Origin: Palsa-744 sp036498265
GTDB taxonomy: Bacteria; Actinomycetota; Thermoleophilia; Solirubrobacterales; Solirubrobacteraceae
Assembly: GCA_036498265.1 (NCBI GenBank)
Contig: DASYFT010000031.1
Location: forward strand, 1-64,000
DNA: 64,000 bases
Direction of reading: 5' to 3'
Shown here: in pieces, positions 57,269 to 64,000 of the stretch
Layout of the letters: each line of letters starts with the position of its first letter
Position numbering within the stretch: the first letter of the stretch is position 1
Notes under the pieces: model-generated
Database searches by the model: none
What the model was told of the DNA's origin: nothing
What the model saw: only the letters and a program-made list of their open reading frames with translations
Translations under genes and position numbers: made by a program

Positions 57269-57739
57269 ATGGCAAAGTCCCCGCAGGTCGGCGAGCAGGC
57301 GCCGGACTTCGAGCTTCCCGGCACGGATGGCACGTTCAGGCTCTCGGACCACCGCGGCGAGCGGGTGGTGCTGCTGTTCTACCCCGGCGACAACACCATG
57401 GTCTGCACCAAACAGTTCTGCTCCTACCGCGATCGCGCCGAGGACTTCGCCGGCCTGGGGGCGACGATCGTGGGCATCTCCTCGCAGGACCTCGCATCAC
57501 ACGAGGCCTTCGCCGCCAAGCACGGCCTCAACGTGCCGCTGCTGGCGGACGTCGACAAGTCGGTGGCCAGCGCCTACAGCGCCCACTCGGCACGCCTGGG
57601 CACAAAGCGCGCGGTGATCGTCATCGACGAGCAGGGCGTCGTGCGTCACCGGCACGACCACATGCTGGGCCTCGACTATCAGTCGGTGGACGACCTCAGA
57701 GCGGTACTCGACGGACTCCCAGCGCCCGCCGCTCAGTGA
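57269..57739 (+). CDS. Peroxiredoxin (AhpC/BCP family)
   Basis: This 156-aa thiol peroxidase has VGEQAPDFELPGTDGTFRLS, VVLLFYPGDNTMVCTKQFCS with the peroxidatic Cys (MVCTKQFC), GATIVGISSQDLASHEAFAA and a C-terminal RAVIVIDEQGVVRHRH. The second Cys five residues on is a BCP-type resolving cysteine. GGAGG ~9 nt before the ATG supports the start. Its 3' end overlaps ppk1 on the opposite strand by 7 bp. Confidence 0.92.
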   Translation: MAKSPQVGEQAPDFELPGTDGTFRLSDHRGERVVLLFYPGDNTMVCTKQFCSYRDRAEDFAGLGATIVGISSQDLASHEAFAAKHGLNVPLLADVDKSVASAYSAHSARLGTKRAVIVIDEQGVVRHRHDHMLGLDYQSVDDLRAVLDGLPAPAAQ

Positions 57740-59922
57740 TCGTCGCCGACGACCGCGAGGTCCCGCTCGCCGGGGGGCCGCTCGGCCGCGGCGCGTGCCG
57801 AGTACAGCTCGGCGAGCTCCAGCTGCAGGCTGCGCGGCCGTTCGCCCGGCGCCACCGTGCGTCGGTGCCATGTTCCCTCGGCGTCCAGCTCCCAGGAGTT
57901 CTGGTTGTCGGCGAAGGCACGTTCGAGCGTGTCGAGGAGCTCGGCGCGCAGCTCCTCTGACCCCACCGGGACCGCAAGCTCCACGCGGTGATCGAGGTTG
58001 CGCGGCATCAGGTCGGCGGAGGCGATGTAGACACTGCTCTCGCCGCCGCGCTCGAAGGCGTAGACGCGTGAGTGCTCGAGCAGGCGGCCCACTATCGAGA
58101 CGACGCGGATGTTCTCGGAGATGCCATCCAGGCCCGGTCGCAGGCAGCAGATCCCGCGCACGTTGAGGTCCACCCGCACGCCGGCCTGCGAGGCGCGGTA
58201 GAGGGCGCGGATACAGCGCCCGTCGACCAGCGCGTTCATCTTCATCGCGATCCGCGCCGGCGACTCGGGGGAGTGGGCGGCGATGGTGCGCTCGATCTGG
58301 TCGATGATCCCGGCGCGCAGGTGGTCGGGCGCCATCAGCACCTTGCGGTAGCGCAGTGGGCGCCCGAAGCCGGTCAGGTAGTTGAACATGTCCGTGACGT
58401 CCGCCCCGATCTGCTCGTCGCAGGTGAACAGCCCGAAGTCGGTGTAGAGGCGCGCCGTCGCCGAGTGGTAGTTCCCCGTCCCGATGTGCACGTAGTTGCG
58501 CACTCCGTCGCCCTCCCGTCGCACGACCAGCACGCACTTCGCGTGCGTCTTGAGCGCGGGCTGGCCGTAGACGACGTGCACCCCCGCCTCCTCGAGCGCC
58601 TTCGCCCAGTGGATGTTCAGGCGCTCGTCGAAGCGTGCCTGCAGCTCGACCAGCGCGACCGCCTGCTTGCCGCGTTCGGTGGCATCGATGAGCGCCGGCA
58701 CGAGCGGCGAGTCGTCGCTCGTCCGGTACACGGTCTGCTTGATCGCCAGCACGTTGGGGTCGGCCACGGCCTGCTCGACGAACCGCTCCACCGATGTCGC
58801 GAACGAGATGTACGGGTGGTGGACGAGCAGGTCTCCTTCGCGCATCGCGCCGAGCACGTCCGGGCGCTCCCCCTCGTGGCGAAGCAGCCGTGGATGCGTC
58901 ACGCCCAGCGGCAGCTCTTCCCGGAGCTCGGCATGGCCGGGCAGCTTCACGATCTGCCACAGCGACCCCATGTCGAGCAGGCCCTCCACCGGGAACACCT
59001 CCTCGTCCTCCACGCCGAGCAGACCCGCCAGCTCCTGGCGCAGCTTCTCCGAGCATTCGGCGCCCACCTCGACGCGCACGACCTCGCCGAAGCGCCGCCG
59101 GCGCAGCTCGTCCTCGACCGCCTGCAGGAGGTCGGCCGCGTCGTCGGACACCTCCAGGTCGGCGTCACGGGTGACCCGGAAGACGTCGTAGTCGGCGATC
59201 TCCATCCCGGGGAACAGAGCATCGAGATGATGCGCGATCACGTCCTCCAGGGGCACGAGCAACGGCGGAGCCGGCGCGGGCCGCTCGAGCGTCACGAAGC
59301 GCGGCAGGATCTCTGTGGGGACCTTCACGCGCGCGAACACCGTCTGGTCGCTGAGCGGGTCGCGCACGAGCACGGCGAGGCTGAGCGACAGGTTCGAGAT
59401 GTACGGGAACGGGCGCCCCGGGGCGACGGCGAGTGGCGTGAGGGCCGGGAAGATGGCCTTCTGGAAGTGCCTCGCGAGCTCGGCGCGCTGCTCCTCGTCG
59501 AGTTCCTCCACTCCGACGACCGGGATGTCGTGGTCGGCGAGCTGGGGTCTGAGCCTGCCTTCGAAGCAGTCGGTCAGCCGCCGGCCCTGCTCGAGCACGC
59601 GCTCGCGGATCAGCGCGATCGTCTGGGAGGGAAGCCGGCCATCCTGGCTCGGGTTCTCGACTCCGGCGTCGATCTGGTCGCGTAGCCCGGCGACGCGGAC
59701 CATGTAGAACTCGTCGAGGTTCGTGGTGTAGATGGCGCAGAACTTCAGTCGCTCGAGCAGCGCCAGGCCCTCGTCTTCGGCCAGCTGCAGGACGCGGTCG
59801 TTGAAATCGAGCCACGAGAGCTCGCGGTTCAGGTACAGCGACGGGTCCTCCAGGGCCGCGGCGGGTGCCGGCTGCGGCTCGTCCGCGAGCCGGATCTGGG
59901 TGGGTTCACCGGTGGGCTCCAT
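57733..59922 (-). CDS. ppk: Polyphosphate kinase 1
   Basis: This 729-aa enzyme makes polyphosphate from ATP. The N-terminal LYLNRELSWLDFNDRVLQLA, ALLERLKFCAIYTTNLDEFY and MVRVAGLRDQ, the middle LAIKQTVYRTSDDSPLVPAL and DATERGKQAVALVELQARFD, and the catalytic-His block VRNYVHIGTGNYHSATARLY are all present. It is ~730 residues, the usual size. ATG at 59922 is preceded by GAGG; a GTG at 59940 would add six residues. It sits close to sixA, the response regulator and phoU-pst, a phosphate-related neighbourhood. Confidence 0.95.
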   Translation of the reverse strand: MEPTGEPTQIRLADEPQPAPAAALEDPSLYLNRELSWLDFNDRVLQLAEDEGLALLERLKFCAIYTTNLDEFYMVRVAGLRDQIDAGVENPSQDGRLPSQTIALIRERVLEQGRRLTDCFEGRLRPQLADHDIPVVGVEELDEEQRAELARHFQKAIFPALTPLAVAPGRPFPYISNLSLSLAVLVRDPLSDQTVFARVKVPTEILPRFVTLERPAPAPPLLVPLEDVIAHHLDALFPGMEIADYDVFRVTRDADLEVSDDAADLLQAVEDELRRRRFGEVVRVEVGAECSEKLRQELAGLLGVEDEEVFPVEGLLDMGSLWQIVKLPGHAELREELPLGVTHPRLLRHEGERPDVLGAMREGDLLVHHPYISFATSVERFVEQAVADPNVLAIKQTVYRTSDDSPLVPALIDATERGKQAVALVELQARFDERLNIHWAKALEEAGVHVVYGQPALKTHAKCVLVVRREGDGVRNYVHIGTGNYHSATARLYTDFGLFTCDEQIGADVTDMFNYLTGFGRPLRYRKVLMAPDHLRAGIIDQIERTIAAHSPESPARIAMKMNALVDGRCIRALYRASQAGVRVDLNVRGICCLRPGLDGISENIRVVSIVGRLLEHSRVYAFERGGESSVYIASADLMPRNLDHRVELAVPVGSEELRAELLDTLERAFADNQNSWELDAEGTWHRRTVAPGERPRSLQLELAELYSARAAAERPPGERDLAVVGDDH

Positions 59923-59955
59923 GCCACCCTCACGGTACACCCTGCCGGCAGCCGG

Positions 59956-60621
59956 CTAGCTCGGCTTCTCGAGCAGGAACTGCGTCCCGATGATCGTCAG
60001 GCGCGCGTTCGCGGCGAACTCATCCACGGCTCGCGTGACGCCGTCCCCCCACCAGCCCGCAAGCCCGTAGTCATCGCCCGCGAGCAGGCCGCCCGGCTTG
60101 ACGGCGCGCGCGTAGGCGGCGAGGTCCGCCTTGACCGCCTCGTAGGTGTGGTCGCCGTCGATGTAGACCCAGTCGAGCGACTCGTCCGGGAAATCGGCGG
60201 CCGCCTCGACCGATCTCGAGCGCCTGACCTTGACCTGGCCGCTCTCGATCGCGCTGCGGAAGCGCTGGAGCACGCCGTCGTAGATGGCGTCCATCTCGCC
60301 CTGGCCGTCGAGGGCGCCGCCGCCGAACAACGCTCGCTCGTATGCGTCCTCGCCGCGGTGCTCCCAAGGATCGATCAGGTGGAGCGTTCGCGGGTGTCTG
60401 CTGCGCAGGATCGTCTCCGCGAAATCGCCTCGCCATGTGCCGATCTCCGCGCACAGCGCATGCTTCGGCAGGCGCGCGAGCAGTCGTCGCCGCTCCAGCC
60501 GGCGCGGCACTTCCGCGCCGAGGCGGATCACATGGCGCCCGTACCGGCTGAACGAACGCGCCTCCCTCGCAACTGGGCCGCCGGCGAAGGCTCGCTCGTC
60601 TCCCTCGGTCAAGGGGCGCAC
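59956..60621 (-). CDS. Class I SAM-dependent methyltransferase
   Basis: This 221-aa protein has the Methyltransf_24 pattern: ALCAEIGTWRGDFAETILRS as the SAM loop, RTLHLIDPWEHRGEDAYE, and LDWVYIDGDHTYEAVKADLA, AYARAVKPGGLLAGDDYGLA. It could methylate a hydroxyl of a natural product or sugar, but the substrate cannot be told. GTG start at 60621; it is 36 bp from the divergent sixA gene. Confidence 0.82.
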   Translation of the reverse strand: MRPLTEGDERAFAGGPVAREARSFSRYGRHVIRLGAEVPRRLERRRLLARLPKHALCAEIGTWRGDFAETILRSRHPRTLHLIDPWEHRGEDAYERALFGGGALDGQGEMDAIYDGVLQRFRSAIESGQVKVRRSRSVEAAADFPDESLDWVYIDGDHTYEAVKADLAAYARAVKPGGLLAGDDYGLAGWWGDGVTRAVDEFAANARLTIIGTQFLLEKPS

Positions 60622-60656
60622 GCTATCAGTCGGCGCTAAGGTGAGGCCGAGAGGAG

Positions 60657-61160
60657 ATGGCTCGTCAGCTCTGGCTACTACGTCACGCCGAAGCCGAGCC
60701 TCACGGCGTGCGACCCGACTCCGAACGGCGTCTGACAGAGAGAGGTGAGCAGCAGGCCCGAGCCGCCGGTCTCGCGCTGGTGAAGATGGACGTGAGCTTC
60801 GACGCGGTGCTCTTCAGTCCCAAGGCGCGCGCCCGTCAGACCGCGGAGCTGGCCGCCGAGGCGTGGAGCGATGAGGCGCGCGAGCGCCTGCGCGAGTACC
60901 CGCCGCTGGCGGGCGGCTTCGACGCGCGGCAGGCGCAGGAGGCACTCGCCGACGTTGGGCCCGAAGCACGGGTGCTGCTCGTCGGGCACGAGCCGGACCT
61001 CTCGCGAGTGGTCGCCGAGCTCACCGGCGGCAGGATCGATCTGAAGAAGGGTGGGCTGGCGGTGGTGCGGCTAGAGGGCGGCCCGACTGGTGAGCTCGTC
61101 GTCCTCGTGCGACCCCGGGAGCTTGCCCTGATCGCCGGAGTCCCAGGCGGCGGGCACTGA
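60657..61160 (+). CDS. sixA: SixA-like phosphohistidine phosphatase
   Basis: This 167-aa protein is a histidine-phosphatase (RHG) family member: LWLLRHAEAEPHGVRPDSER (RHA), TERGEQQARAAGLALVK, LFSPKARARQTAELAAEA and VLLVGHEPDLSRVVAELTGG. SixA removes phosphate from phosphohistidine in some phosphorelays. AGAGGAG before the ATG at 60657 is a good ribosome site. The last 90 bp overlap the opposing response-regulator gene. Confidence 0.88.
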   Translation: MARQLWLLRHAEAEPHGVRPDSERRLTERGEQQARAAGLALVKMDVSFDAVLFSPKARARQTAELAAEAWSDEARERLREYPPLAGGFDARQAQEALADVGPEARVLLVGHEPDLSRVVAELTGGRIDLKKGGLAVVRLEGGPTGELVVLVRPRELALIAGVPGGGH

Positions 61161-61955
61161 GGACGGCACGTCGTCGGGGTCCACGACCTCGAGCGATTCG
61201 GCCGCGAAGCGGTAGCCGATGCCGAAGTGGGTGTGGATGTAGCGCCAGTCCGGCGAGGCCTTCTCGAGCTTCTGGCGCAGCTTGCGCACGAACACGTCCA
61301 CCGAGCGGTCGCCGCGCACCATCGTGTAGCCCCACAGCCTCGAGTAGATCTCCTCGCGCTCCAGCACGCGACCCTCGGCCGCCGCGAGGAGCTCGATCAG
61401 CTCGAACTCGCGCCGGGTGAGATCGATGCTCTCATCGCCGACGAACGCCTGGAAGCGGTCGGAGCGGATCACGACCTCGCCGGCCACGACGGGCTTGGCC
61501 TCGGCCCGGCCCGTGCTCCGCCTACGCCGCCGCACCACGCTCTGCACGCGGGCAATCACTTCCTCGGGGTGGCAGGGCTTGGTGATCCAGTCGTCGGCGC
61601 CGAGGCGCAGGCCCCGGACCCGCTGGGCGACCGTGGACGGACCGGTGCAGACCACGATGCCGAGCTCCGGCAGCGCGGCGCACAGCCGCTCGAGCCACGA
61701 CCAGGCCTGTGGCCCCAGCACCGCGAGGTCGACGACGAGTGCGCTCAGGCGCATCGACACGACGGCCTCCGCCGGCACGGGGCTCGCCAGCACCCGGTGC
61801 TCCCAGCCGAGACGGTCCAGCCGCTTGCTGAGCACCTGGATGAACCCGCTGTCGCGATCGAGCACCGCTATCCGCAGGGATGCAGCCGGAGACGGCGAGA
61901 CCTCAGAAGCTGCTGACCGGCCCCCCCGATCCTCGGCGCGCACGCTTGCCGTCAT
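61071..61955 (-). CDS. OmpR/PhoB-family response regulator
   Basis: This 294-aa protein has a receiver domain at about residues 25-145 (LRIAVLDRDSGFIQVLSKRL, LSALVVDLAVLGPQAWSWLE, VCTGPSTVAQRVRGLRLGAD, DWITKPCHPEEVI) and a winged-helix output domain from ~160 (IDLTRREFELIELLAAAEGR, VLEREEIYSRLWGYTMVRGD, RSVDVFVRKLRQKLEKASPD and YIHTHFGIGYRF). The phosphorylation Asp is in VVDLAVLG. Downstream of phoU on the same strand, it is a likely PhoB-type phosphate regulator, but no histidine kinase gene is adjacent. ATG at 61955. The C-terminal ~40 residues past the wing are variable and overlap sixA. Confidence 0.85.
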   Translation of the reverse strand: MTASVRAEDRGGRSAASEVSPSPAASLRIAVLDRDSGFIQVLSKRLDRLGWEHRVLASPVPAEAVVSMRLSALVVDLAVLGPQAWSWLERLCAALPELGIVVCTGPSTVAQRVRGLRLGADDWITKPCHPEEVIARVQSVVRRRRRSTGRAEAKPVVAGEVVIRSDRFQAFVGDESIDLTRREFELIELLAAAEGRVLEREEIYSRLWGYTMVRGDRSVDVFVRKLRQKLEKASPDWRYIHTHFGIGYRFAAESLEVVDPDDVPSSVPAAWDSGDQGKLPGSHEDDELTSRAAL

Positions 61956-61963
61956 CGGAGCGA

Positions 61964-61990
61964 AGTGTAAGCGATCGAGACCACGGTCAA
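61964..61990 (-). promoter_or_regulatory. Candidate leaderless promoter for the response regulator
   Basis: On the minus strand TTGACC (61990-61985), 15 nt, TACACT (61969-61964). The -10 ends 8 nt before the ATG, so the message would be leaderless. The 15-nt spacer is short. Confidence 0.4.
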
Positions 61991-62085
61991 CCGTCCGCTG
62001 GCCTGACGTAACAGGATCTTCACAGTTGGGGTCGGCTACGTGCGGGGCGGCAGAGACAGGCTCGGAAGGCCGAACCGCCGCGGTT

Positions 62086-62898
62086 TCAGAAGGGTGGACC
62101 GGCGCCCGGGGCTGCGTCTGCGCGAGTCCCGGGCGGGTGAGAGGAGTCCGAGAACTCGCGGAAGAGCCCGGTGACCACGAACGCCACCTGCTCGCCGATG
62201 TCCACGGCGTTGTCGCCGATCCGCTCGAGCGCCCTGGAGACCAGCGTCATGTGCATCGCCCACTCGCGGGTGTCCGGGTCATCGCCGATTTCGATCGCCA
62301 GCCGGAAGATCTCGCGGTTGAGCCGGTTGATCTCGCGATCCTGGCGGACGAGGTCCTCCGCCAGTCCCACGTCGCGCGCGGCGAACGCGGCCTTCGACTG
62401 GACGACCTCCGAGCGCGCGAAGGCCCCCATCTTCGCCAGGGCCTCGAGCAGCTCGCGGCGAACCGGCGGCTCGTGGCCTGAGAGGGGGATCATCTTGGCG
62501 ATGTTCACGCACTGGTCACCCATGCGCTCGATGTGCTTGATCATGTGCAGCAGGGCGGCCACCAGGCGCAGGTCTCCCGCGACCGGGGCCTGAAGCGCGA
62601 GCAGCGAGAGGATTCCCTGGTGGACCTCGAGATAGCGCCCGTCGACCCGGTCGTCGTCGGCGATCACCATCTGCGCGAGCTCCACGTCCTGATGGTCGAG
62701 CGCCTCCAGGACGCGGTCGAGCTGCTCGACGATCAGGTCCAGGCCGCCCAGCGCATGCGATTCGAGCTCGCGCAGCTGCTGCTGGAAGTGAGCGCGGCCG
62801 CCTGTCGGGTCCTCGCTGCGCTCGGCCGAGCCGATCCCGTCGAGCTCAGGCGGGACGGGGCCGGCGCCCCCGCGCTCAGCCGAACTTCCCGGTGACAT
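62086..62898 (-). CDS. phoU: PhoU phosphate regulator
   Basis: This 270-aa protein has the two-copy helical PhoU pattern: FQQQLRELESHALGGLDLIV, MVIADDDRVDGRYLEVHQGI, LVAALLHMIKHIERMGDQCV, NIAKMI for the first repeat and RDVGLAEDLVRQDREINRLN, MHMTLVSRALERIGDNAVDI for the second. PhoU links Pst transport to PhoR/PhoB signalling. The ATG at 62898 is preceded by GAGGAAT and overlaps pstB by 23 nt. The ~35-residue N-terminal extension before the first helix is longer than usual (~220-240 aa family). Confidence 0.92.
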   Translation of the reverse strand: MSPGSSAERGGAGPVPPELDGIGSAERSEDPTGGRAHFQQQLRELESHALGGLDLIVEQLDRVLEALDHQDVELAQMVIADDDRVDGRYLEVHQGILSLLALQAPVAGDLRLVAALLHMIKHIERMGDQCVNIAKMIPLSGHEPPVRRELLEALAKMGAFARSEVVQSKAAFAARDVGLAEDLVRQDREINRLNREIFRLAIEIGDDPDTREWAMHMTLVSRALERIGDNAVDIGEQVAFVVTGLFREFSDSSHPPGTRADAAPGAGPPF

Positions 62899-63787
62899 AT
62901 TCCTCGGTTCGCGGGTCGCCGGGGTTGGTGAAGATCTCCTGCGTCGGGCCGACCTCGACGACGCGGCCATCCAGCATGAAGGCCGTCCGGTCGGCGACCC
63001 GGGCCGCCTGCTGCATGTTGTGCGTGACGATCACGATCGTGACGCGCTTCTTGAGCTCGGCGATCAGCTCCTCGATCTTCAGGGTGGCGATCGGGTCGAG
63101 GGCCGAGCATGGCTCGTCCATCAGGATCACCTCCGGATCGACCGCCAGGGAGCGGGCGATGCACAGGCGCTGCTGCTGGCCGCCTGAGAGGCCCGCGCCC
63201 GGCTCGTCCAGTCGCCCCGACACCTCATCCCACAGCCCGGCGCTTCGCAGTGCGGACTCGACCTTCGAGCGAAGGTCGCCGCGCCGGCCGGAGCTCAGCC
63301 GCAGGCCCGCCGCCACGTTGTTGTAGATCGACATCGTCGGGAACGGGTTCGGCTTCTGGAAGACCATCCCGATCGCCCGCCGCACGGCGACGACGTCGAC
63401 AGACGGGGCGTAGACGTCGAGGTCATCGAGCAGCACGCGGCCCTCGGCATGCGCTCCGGGGATCTCCTCGTGCATCCGGTTGATGCAGCGGATCATCGTC
63501 GACTTCCCGCACCCCGACGGGCCGATGATCGCCGTCACCTGGTTCGCGCGGAACTCGAGGTCGATCCCCTTGACCTGTTCGGCGTCGCCGTAGAAGGCGC
63601 GGAGCTGCTCCAGGCGCACCGCAAGCCCCGGCTCGGCGTCCGGCGCGGCTTGCTGAGTGGTCGCGACCGCGGCGGATGACTGCATGCCGGCGGCTGGGTC
63701 GCCGGCCTCGCCTCCCTGCTCGTCAATCTCGGATCGCCGCTCAGGCTCCACGTCGGTGACGCTCGATTGCGGTCGTGGGGATCTCAT
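62876..63787 (-). CDS. pstB: Phosphate ABC transporter ATPase PstB
   Basis: This 303-aa ATPase has Walker A in VTAIIGPSGCGKSTMIRCIN, the PstB-specific FQKPNPFPTMSIYNNVAAGL, the signature LSGGQQQRLCIARSLAVDP, and Walker B EVILMDEPCSALDPIAT, then THNMQQAARVADRTAFML. It powers phosphate import with PstC, PstA and PstS. The first ~55 residues are a non-conserved acidic extension. ATG at 63787 overlaps the pstA stop (ATGA). The order pstA-pstB-phoU is the usual operon order. Confidence 0.95.
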   Translation of the reverse strand: MRSPRPQSSVTDVEPERRSEIDEQGGEAGDPAAGMQSSAAVATTQQAAPDAEPGLAVRLEQLRAFYGDAEQVKGIDLEFRANQVTAIIGPSGCGKSTMIRCINRMHEEIPGAHAEGRVLLDDLDVYAPSVDVVAVRRAIGMVFQKPNPFPTMSIYNNVAAGLRLSSGRRGDLRSKVESALRSAGLWDEVSGRLDEPGAGLSGGQQQRLCIARSLAVDPEVILMDEPCSALDPIATLKIEELIAELKKRVTIVIVTHNMQQAARVADRTAFMLDGRVVEVGPTQEIFTNPGDPRTEEYVTGKFG

Positions 63788-64000
63788 GCAAGACGGCTTC
63801 GTCGGGAGATGAGACGGGCGATGACATTGAGCACGAGGATCATTGCTACCAGGGTGAGCGCTGCACCCCAGGCGCGGTTGACGACGGCGGTGGTCGGCGA
63901 GGTGACGTCGTTGTAGATTTGCACAGGTAGCGAGTTCATGAACTGGCCCAGGTCGAAGTTCGTCTTGAGCGTGGCGGCGGCGGTGAACAGCAGCGGCGCC
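63784..64000 (-). CDS. pstA: Phosphate ABC transporter permease PstA, C-terminal part (partial)
   Basis: The minus-strand frame entering from the right edge reads APLLFTAAATLKTNFDLGQF, MNSLPVQIYNDVTSPTTAVV, then NRAWGAALTLVAMILVLNVI and ARLISRRSRLA before the stop. The LPVQIYNDVTSP region followed by a membrane helix and a basic tail is typical of PstA/PstC permeases. Its TGA overlaps the pstB ATG. The N-terminus lies beyond the window, so only ~71 residues are seen. Confidence 0.9.
   Translation of the reverse strand, partial: APLLFTAAATLKTNFDLGQFMNSLPVQIYNDVTSPTTAVVNRAWGAALTLVAMILVLNVIARLISRRSRLA

Overview
The window is GC-rich DNA from an actinobacterium, most likely a Thermoleophilia/Solirubrobacterales-type lineage. 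This is inferred from the base composition, frequent GTG starts, ATGA/GTGA gene overlaps, an F420-type oxidoreductase, a MoaX-type MoaD-MoaE fusion, a DUF6457 protein, and a SigB/SigF-type sigma factor with its partner-switching proteins. No rRNA, tRNA, CRISPR array or insertion sequence was recognised.

Region 1 (1-15.3 kb) is a respiratory island. Two formate dehydrogenase modules (molybdopterin alpha subunit, four-cluster ferredoxin beta subunit, NrfD-like membrane subunit) flank a cytochrome bc/oxidase cluster on the opposite strand (cytochrome b, Rieske protein, diheme cytochrome c, CtaG-like factor, a small membrane protein, oxidase subunits I and II). The first module is cut by the window edge. 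The alpha subunit of the second module is interrupted by an in-frame UGA. Eleven bases after it lies a perfect 7-bp hairpin with the loop GGUCU, so the protein should contain selenocysteine. Formate electrons can plausibly pass to quinone, through the bc complex, and to oxygen.

Region 2 (15.4-26.6 kb) is a glycan cluster for an ADP-heptose-type sugar: a NodU/CmcH-type carbamoyltransferase, two GT9 heptosyltransferase-like enzymes, several other glycosyltransferases, an SDR, and GmhA, GmhB and HldE activities. GmhA and GmhB are each fused to a glycosyltransferase. Most genes overlap by 4 nt, suggesting one operon.

Region 3 (26.6-35.5 kb) carries an NRAMP-like transporter, an F420-dependent oxidoreductase, UdgX, and molybdenum cofactor genes: a MoaC-MogA fusion, a MoaD-MoaE fusion, MoeA, MobA, MoaA and the formate dehydrogenase sulfurtransferase FdhD. 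These would supply the formate dehydrogenases.

Region 4 (35.7-48.4 kb) is regulatory. It holds a DUF2294 protein, an ArsR/SRPBCC pair, an ECF42-type sigma factor with its DGPF protein (probable CTG start and a matching upstream promoter), and a SigB-type stress module (STAS antagonist, GAF/PAS/PP2C phosphatase, HATPase anti-sigma factor, sigma factor). Small stress-type genes here (DJ-1/PfpI, DUF1360, membrane proteins, HAD) and the F420 and UdgX genes in region 3 are preceded by similar GNTT-N13/14-GGG(T/C)A promoter-like sequences.

Region 5 (48.4-64 kb) holds housekeeping and phosphate functions: a class III aminotransferase, TypA/BipA, YqgE, a beta-propeller lipoprotein, a peroxiredoxin, polyphosphate kinase, SixA, an OmpR-type regulator, PhoU, PstB and the end of PstA. 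The last four suggest a Pst/Pho phosphate-sensing locus.
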